Source: Allomyces macrogynus ATCC 38327
Lineage: Eukaryota; Blastocladiomycota; Blastocladiomycetes; Blastocladiales; Blastocladiaceae
DNA: 14,383 bases
Direction of reading: 5' to 3'
NCBI GenBank assembly: GCA_000151295.1
Contig: GG745357.1
Span: 314,617-328,999 of the forward strand
Shown here: positions 9,261-14,383 of the stretch, piece after piece
How the letters are laid out: each line of letters starts with the position of its first letter
How positions within the stretch are numbered: the stretch's first letter is position 1
Notes under the pieces: generated by a model
Database searches by the model: none
The model's input: the letters and a program-made list of their open reading frames with translations, nothing else
Told to the model about the DNA's origin: nothing
Translations under genes and position numbers: made by a program

Positions 9261-10902
9261 GGTGGAAGAGCGGCGGGGGAGCCAACAAGGGCGGCAAGTC
9301 GGTCTTGTCGACGCCTCGCCGGCGTGTGTGCCCGAGTGCGGCTTCGGTGCCTGGCGCCCGGGCGTGCGTTGCGGAACAAGGCGTCAGCGACCGCCTGCAC
9401 ACGCGAGCAGCGCGCAGCACGAGTGCGCTCGGTGTGGAGACCGAAGTCCGCGCTTGAAGGGGGATCAGCGAGCGAACTCGGCGCGCGGCGAGAGTGGGGC
9501 CGGCAAGGGGCCGTGCGTCAGCCAGAGTGGATGAGCGCGCGCTGCAGGGGCTGCTGGTGCGGGGGGGGGATTGCAGCGAGAGCGGGTGGGCCGGCACGGC
9601 ACGGCACGCGGGCACAGCGCAATTGGCCGCAGGCGTGTTGGCGTTGGCGGGGAGCGAGCCGACCAAAACGAGCGAGGGAAAGGAGCAGCGCGAGGAAGAA
9701 CGAGCACACACGCTCGGTCTGGTGCAGTGCGGCAGGCAGGGCCGGCCGACCCGCAACCCTGAAACCCTGGCCAGCACCACACCAAAACCTGGGCCGAAAC
9801 GCGGCCGAAACGCGCGACACCTCGGTGGCGCTCGATTGTTCGGTCGGCCGCGCATCAGCCACGCTCTGCATCGCACCGCTGCGTTCCGCCAAACGCCACG
9901 CCGAACGCCGCGGCCGGCTCGAATCCACGCGCAGATCTCGTAGCACACGCGGCGGCCGTGGGACACCGCGCCGCGATGCCTCGCGAAATGCTGTGGGATG
10001 CCACGGCTGGCAAGGCCGGCAGCGATTGATCGCAAATTGATTGCGGGTGTCAGGACGCTAGTGCCTGGGTCGTGCTCGTTGTTCCCGCGCGGCCGGACAC
10101 GTTGCGCATGCCCTTGCGGCTGACCAATGGCGAGGGAAAGACGCACAACAGTAAGCGCAACATGCGGACTGTGCGCGAATGGGGCCAAATCCCATGTACT
10201 GGAGGCCCACTTGATGAGAAATACAAAAAACATTAATGCGGACCATTCTGACCCGATAATGGGAACCCACCTAGGCCAAAAGGTCAAGCACTGCAAGCGA
10301 TTGACCTTGATCTCCATTCCTGATCAATCGTCATTGATGCAGGAGTTTGTCTCAGTCGCCAGGCCCGACGACAGATGCTCTGCACATGAGCGCGGTGCTG
10401 GATATCGCAGCAGACGTCATTGTCGTTTTGGTCTCTGGCTCGCATCCCAAACGGAGTGTAAGCGTCATATAAGGTCCTTGCACTGCTGCGGCTGATCCGA
10501 ATTTATGCTTCGGAAGTGCTTGATGAGGTGGTGGTTTGTGTCCCCCGTCTTCCGGCCTCACCTGTTCACGCTGCCTTGCCAGCTCTCATGAACCAGCTGT
10601 CAATGGGCGCGACCCTCCCTTTGGACGTCAAATTGCTGATCAATATACATATACAAACCGCAACGCTATTTCGACGTTATGTGTGTTTTGCAGGCCCAGC
10701 GCTCAGGTTGCGCTCGGAGTCGCGTCGCAGCTGGGACGGACGACGCGGATCATGGTCGCGCACCAGTTGGCGAGAATCGCCACAAAGCTAGCAGTAAAGA
10801 CGAAGCACGCCAAAAGGGATATTTACTGACCAACCGAACCAAACCCCACGCCAACAAAAAGCTTGTACTGGTCCTCTAAACAAAACAAGAAGCCTATCTT
10901 CT
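9261..10902. other. Intergenic: upstream region of the chitin synthase and 3' region of the UNC-93-like gene
   Basis: About 1.6 kb with no supportable gene. The 9261-10000 part is extremely G/C-rich, with a run of nine G (9561-9569) and a tandem 11-mer (9792-9813). From about 10100 to 10900 the base composition is more balanced. Open frames of 390-460 codons run through the G/C-rich half on both strands, but they are Arg/Ala/Pro-rich, show no family motif and overlap each other, as expected by chance in such DNA. No TATA-like element lies close to the chitin synthase start. Confidence 0.45.
9792..9813. repeat. Tandem 11-bp direct repeat upstream of the chitin synthase
   Basis: GGCCGAAACGC occurs twice in perfect tandem, about 530 bases before the chitin synthase start. 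It could be a paired transcription-factor site. It resembles but does not match the yeast SBF (CRCGAAA) or MCB (ACGCGT) cell-cycle elements. No function is established. Confidence 0.45.
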
Positions 10903-13010
10903 TCAATCCTCTTGCTTGGCCTCTTCGCTCTTGATCGACCCGGGTGCGCGCAGCTGGCCCTCGGACACGCTCGACAAGGGCGACCCTAACGCACCCTGAG
11001 GCGGCGTGCTTTCACGACACCGACCCATGTGCCCGGCCACGTCCGGCTCGAGCCGCCCAAACCACAGGTACCCAGCGCACGACAGCACCCACAGCCCGGC
11101 CATGTACCCGCCCACGACGATCCATTCGGGCACGCCCTCAAACTTGCCGACGGCCGCGAGATTGACGAGACTCGTGACCACGACACCGAGACAAATGAAG
11201 ACACGGTAGGCGGCAAACGCCGCCGCGGTCCGGTCCTGCTCTGGCGGACTCGGCGCGTCCCCAACGGCCGCGGGCTGGGGCTTCACGTGCCGTCCAAACG
11301 TATCCGACAAGACCGAATTGGTCCAGGTATTGTGCAACGGGTCAAGCGCGCCAATCACGGCCGACGCGACAATACACAAAATCTGCGCCGTCGATGCGTT
11401 TGGGTTCTCGCCGTGGCGATCAGGCACCAGGTTGCGCGCGACCGTAATGCACACGGCAATCACCGCGACGAGCGCGGTTTGCGCGATGAGTACGCGCGGG
11501 CCGCGACCGATAATCCCGGACCGACGCAGGACCCGGCCCCAGATCGGGGACACGAGCACCGACGCGATCCCAAACGCGAGCAGCAGTTTCGCGACCCCCG
11601 CTGTGGTCGCATCGCGCAAATCGCCGGCCGACGCCGTGGGTCCGAGCGCAGGTCGCGGCAAGTACTTTGGAATCGTCGCAAATCCGAGCGTCATGGTCGC
11701 GCCCGTGAAGGCGATCAGTGGCGCCAGCGACCACATTTTCTTATCTTGCAAAACGTGGCCAACCGTGTGCAATCGCACGCGCAGCGAGGTCGGCGCCGTG
11801 GCCGAACCTGGAACCGGCTTGATCCCCACGATAAACAGGAAAATAGCGACACCTGAGATGCACGTCATGACCCAGAGCATGGTGCGCGTCGTGGCCGCGT
11901 GCGTGGCCACGAGCGCGAGCCCGATCGTGTTGCCGACAATAAGGTTGCTCGCAAACACGCCGTAGAACGTGGCCATGACGGCGGGCGCGGGGATGGGCCC
12001 AGCACGGACGAGCTGCGTCACGTACGCGCCCTGCTGCACCCACAGTAGACCGGCTGCGATCCCCGTCAAGCACGAGGCGACATAGAGCAGGTACGGCGTC
12101 TCGCCCGGCTCCGACGGGTCCAGGTTGAGCGCAGCGGCAAAGAACGTGTAAATCGCGGCACCGAGCGCAAACACAAGCCGCTCGGGCACGGCGCCGACGA
12201 CAGCGGGGCCCAGCAGCGACGCGAGCGTGTAGGTGGCGTAGATGAGACAAAAGGAGACGAATCCGGCAGTCGGAAACAGCGTCGTGAGCAGCGACTGCGC
12301 GACGCCAAACGCCGTGAACATGAGCAAAAAGCACACGCCCAAGACAAGAACACGCATGCGCACGCCCGCGGCAGAGAGTGCAGCGGGCGTCTCGGACGAG
12401 CGGAGCGTGGCACGGCGGCGCGTGCTGATGCGACGGTCGAGTGACGTGTCAAGCGAACCAGCATAGAGCGACGAGGCCAAATCTGAGAGGTTGTCGACCG
12501 AGGCTTCGGTCGTGAGCGAGACAAGCGACCGTCCTGGGCGCGCCGACGCCACGGCCGCGGGCGGCGGCGAGCGCGGCTTGGTGTTGCTGCCAGGAGAAGC
12601 AGGAGCCGAGGCCGGCGTGGTAACATTCGTTGGCATGACCACGGCGTTATCGCGAATAATCATTGAGTTGGGGCGCTTTTGGTGCGTCGGCACGGGAGGC
12701 GACGCCAGGGCGGCTGGAGGCGGTGGGGGCGGCGCATTGTTGCCCGAAAGCGAGATGGTGTGCGGCACGATCAGCGAGGCGGGGCGGGACGTGTGCTGGC
12801 CGCGCGGCTCGGTGCCGCCGCGCTGGGGGACAGCGTCGACGTCAGGCTCACGGCGCTCGACGGCGACGTCGGGACCGACGGGGCCGCGGGTGCGTGAGGC
12901 ACGACGAGCGAGGGCGGGCGCAACACGATGAGAGACGGCGCGCGCGGCACGATGAGCGAGGTTGGCCGCGGCGCGGTCGTCGCACTTGTCGCGGGCGTCG
13001 TGGCAGGCAT
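10903..13010 (-). CDS. UNC-93-like (MFS superfamily) 12-helix membrane protein; N-terminal frame change unresolved
   Basis: From about 12355 to 10980 the frame encodes 12 hydrophobic segments, for example VLVLGVCFLLMFTAFGVA (helix 1), TLASLLGPAVVGAVPERLVF (helices 2-3), GIAAGLLWVQQGAYVTQLV (helix 4) and ASNLIVGNTIGLALV (helix 5). The G-LLW-xQGAYVT segment and the A-S-L-LGP pattern are typical of UNC-93/MFSD11-type proteins, which regulate K+ channels in worms and have other transport or trafficking roles elsewhere; the substrate here is unknown. About 155 low-complexity Pro/Ser/Ala residues precede helix 1. The likely start is ATG 13010 (MPATTPATS, A at -3), but this lies in a different frame from the helices, so either an intron (about 12823-12902, giving 675 residues) or a one-base sequence error near 12785 is needed. 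The helix frame also stays open upstream to a TTG at 13578, but that part is not protein-like. The C-terminus is short and charged (EEAKQED). Confidence 0.8.
12823..12902 (-). other. Possible intron in the N-terminal part of the UNC-93-like gene (80 nt)
   Basis: The acceptor side is good: CTGAC followed about 20 nt later by CTGTCCCCCAG. The donor GTGCCT is weak and unlike the GTACG-type donors of the other introns. Phase 0 on both sides fits. A GTGAGC donor would also keep frame but leaves only 29 nt, too short for the local pattern. A sequencing or assembly error is the competing explanation. Confidence 0.35.
12888..12965 (-). repeat. Imperfect SLIVP-type peptide repeat in the UNC-93-like N-terminus
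   Basis: Three imperfect units read PTSLIVPRA, PSLIVLRP and PSLVVPHAP in the frame starting at 13010. A fourth unit, RPASLIVPHTI, lies at about 12786-12760 but in the other frame, the one leading into the membrane domain. The shared motif argues that both frames belong to the same protein. Confidence 0.6.
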
Positions 13011-14383
13011 GATGGTTGCCGTTGGCCAAGCTGGCGAACAGTCGGAGGAGCGGTGGCGTGTCGGGTAGTTGATTAGCGTGCTGATGTTGGCGGTACGGCC
13101 CCGACAGCGCGCGCGGCGGGCGCGCGAGTGCGACCAGTTGGGCGGGCGTCGCGAGCACAATGCGGGTGTCGCCGTGATTGATCGACTTCCTCGGGGATGG
13201 TGAGCACGGCGACAGCAAAATGGAGCACGCGCGGCCTGTCGTGCACAGCCCAGGCGCTCCGCGAAAACCAAGGGCCAAACTGGGCCAAGTCGGTCGGCCA
13301 CGCTGTCCGGGCCGACGCGCTGCGAGACAGGAGGCGCGCGCATGCGAGACGGGCTGCGCCAGAGCACGACGGGGCTGGCCAACAAGGGAGGCGATGGCTC
13401 CCTCGTTGCAAGTGGTGGTGGTGGGAAGCACGATCGCTGCGCGATCGCAGCACATCAAGTTGACCATCATCGCGCCGCCGCGCTGGCGCACCGCGTCGCT
13501 TTCGCACCTCGCATCGCTGCACGAGGCCCGGGGCGCGCCGCCTGCCATGCTCGCCGCTGCCTGCATCGACTCTGCCAACGTCTAAATGCTGCACTGTCCT
13601 CCTCATGGTGTGCCGGTGCGTGTTGCGCGCCGCCAAGTCAATCCAGGGCGTATTCTTCATCGTTTGTTGCAGTCGTCATCCGGCACGCTGCGAAGCTGAA
13701 AAGCCGTTGGGTTGAGGACGCTGAACCACGTCGAGCCCTCGGTCGTCCTGCCTGGCCTGGCTCTAGCATAGCGGCGCCTTTGGTGCCTCCTTGACGCAAA
13801 CTCACGGATAAAGTTGGCTGTGCGGGGCACCAAGGGCTGAAAGACGTGCGCCCGTGTACGTATCGGGAATGCGATCGACAGCTCACACGCTCGCGTTGCA
13901 ACTTGCGCGCAAGGCCGTGCAAGGGACGAAAGCACCCTGAGCGGCTCGCACGTCGCCAAGGCTCGCGACTGACGGGAGCATGTGGCATGCCTTGAGCACG
14001 GCGCGCCTCGAGGTGCTTGGGGGCGGTCATCGCCGACGGTCGCGTGTCGCGTGTCGTCGCTGGTGACGGGTGGTGTGAGGTCGCTGCCATCATTGCAAGG
14101 AGCAAGCGCATCGAGGAGCAAGTGCTCCAACTTCGAGCTGGGCGCTCTAGGACCAGCTGCGCCAGGTCGGTGGCGACCGGCGTTCCATGGTGCAGGCCGC
14201 CGCGACAGAGGATGTGCAATGGAGAGTGCGAGAATGGAGACGGAGAGTTGGCACAGAGTGAATCCGTGGACGAAAAAAAGAACGTTGTTGAGGTCGAAGG
14301 CCAGCCAGCCCAATGGCACCAGGCTTGCACGCCTCGCGCGTCAGTGTGCCTCTTCTCCCCCCCCCCCCCCCCCCCGCGGATTG
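13011..14383. other. Right-edge region upstream of the UNC-93-like gene; no gene supported
   Basis: About 1.4 kb, G/C-rich, with open frames up to 230 codons on both strands. None shows a domain, membrane helices in order, heptads or a convincing start context. It may hold the UNC-93-like promoter and 5' leader, possibly a further leader exon. I see no tRNA or repeat other than the terminal C run. Confidence 0.4.
14357..14375. repeat. Homopolymer run of 19 C
   Basis: An uninterrupted C run eight bases from the right end of the window. Such runs are prone to length errors and often mark contig edges. Confidence 0.9.

Noticed and set aside
10205..10255. TTGATGA and CTGA about 35 bases apart, resembling C/D snoRNA boxes
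   Set aside because: The flanks do not form a terminal stem, the C box lacks its first purine, and no C'/D' boxes were seen.
8859..10317. Long open frames on both strands (393 codons plus, 461 codons minus)
   Set aside because: Arg/Ala/Pro-rich translations with no motifs, mutually overlapping, in very G/C-rich DNA where stops are rare; part overlaps chitin synthase exon 1 antisense.
13011..13578. N-terminal extension of the UNC-93-like frame up to 13578
   Set aside because: It opens with TTG, its composition is mixed and not protein-like, and the ATG at 13010 in the other frame has better context and SLIVP repeats.
13638..14330. Two overlapping minus-strand frames of 220-230 codons at the right edge
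   Set aside because: No recognisable domain; high Arg/Ser/Pro content in both overlapping frames, as expected by chance in G/C-rich sequence.

Overview
The window looks like nuclear DNA of a GC-rich fungus. Evidence: a very large division-2 (class V/VII type) chitin synthase with a myosin-motor-like N-terminal part and a DEK_C tail; short spliceosomal introns of about 70-76 nt with GTACG-type donors and CTGAC/TTGAC-like branch sites; no ribosome-binding sites or operon overlaps; ATG starts in Kozak-like contexts. High G/C at third codon positions and the unusual, apparently motor-dead chitin synthase would suit an early-diverging (zoosporic) lineage, but that placement is inference and the sequence alone does not fix it.

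Layout. All four genes I can support lie on the minus strand. Read in the direction of transcription (right to left) they are: (1) an UNC-93-like 12-helix membrane protein (13010 to 10903), with a low-complexity N-terminal tail that needs a frame change near 12.8-12.9 kb; (2) a 1974-residue chitin synthase in four exons (9260 to 3112); (3) a small coiled-coil protein of 152 residues (2159 to 1701), not recognised; (4) a NOPCHAP1-like box C/D snoRNP assembly chaperone in three exons (1069 to 138). Between them are about 1.6 kb upstream of the chitin synthase, about 0.95 kb between the chitin synthase and the coiled-coil gene, about 0.6 kb upstream of the NOPCHAP1-like gene, and about 1.4 kb at the right edge. 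I see no convincing gene in any of these. The right edge carries a run of 19 C.

Functional picture. The genes do not form a pathway: cell-wall synthesis (chitin synthase), membrane transport or regulation (UNC-93-like), snoRNP biogenesis (NOPCHAP1-like) and one unknown. The most interesting items are the loss of every recognisable ATPase motif in the myosin-like part of the chitin synthase while its glycosyltransferase motifs are intact, and the clear three-exon reconstruction of a NOPCHAP1 homologue that open-reading-frame calling would split or extend wrongly. No mobile element, CRISPR array, rRNA or tRNA was found.
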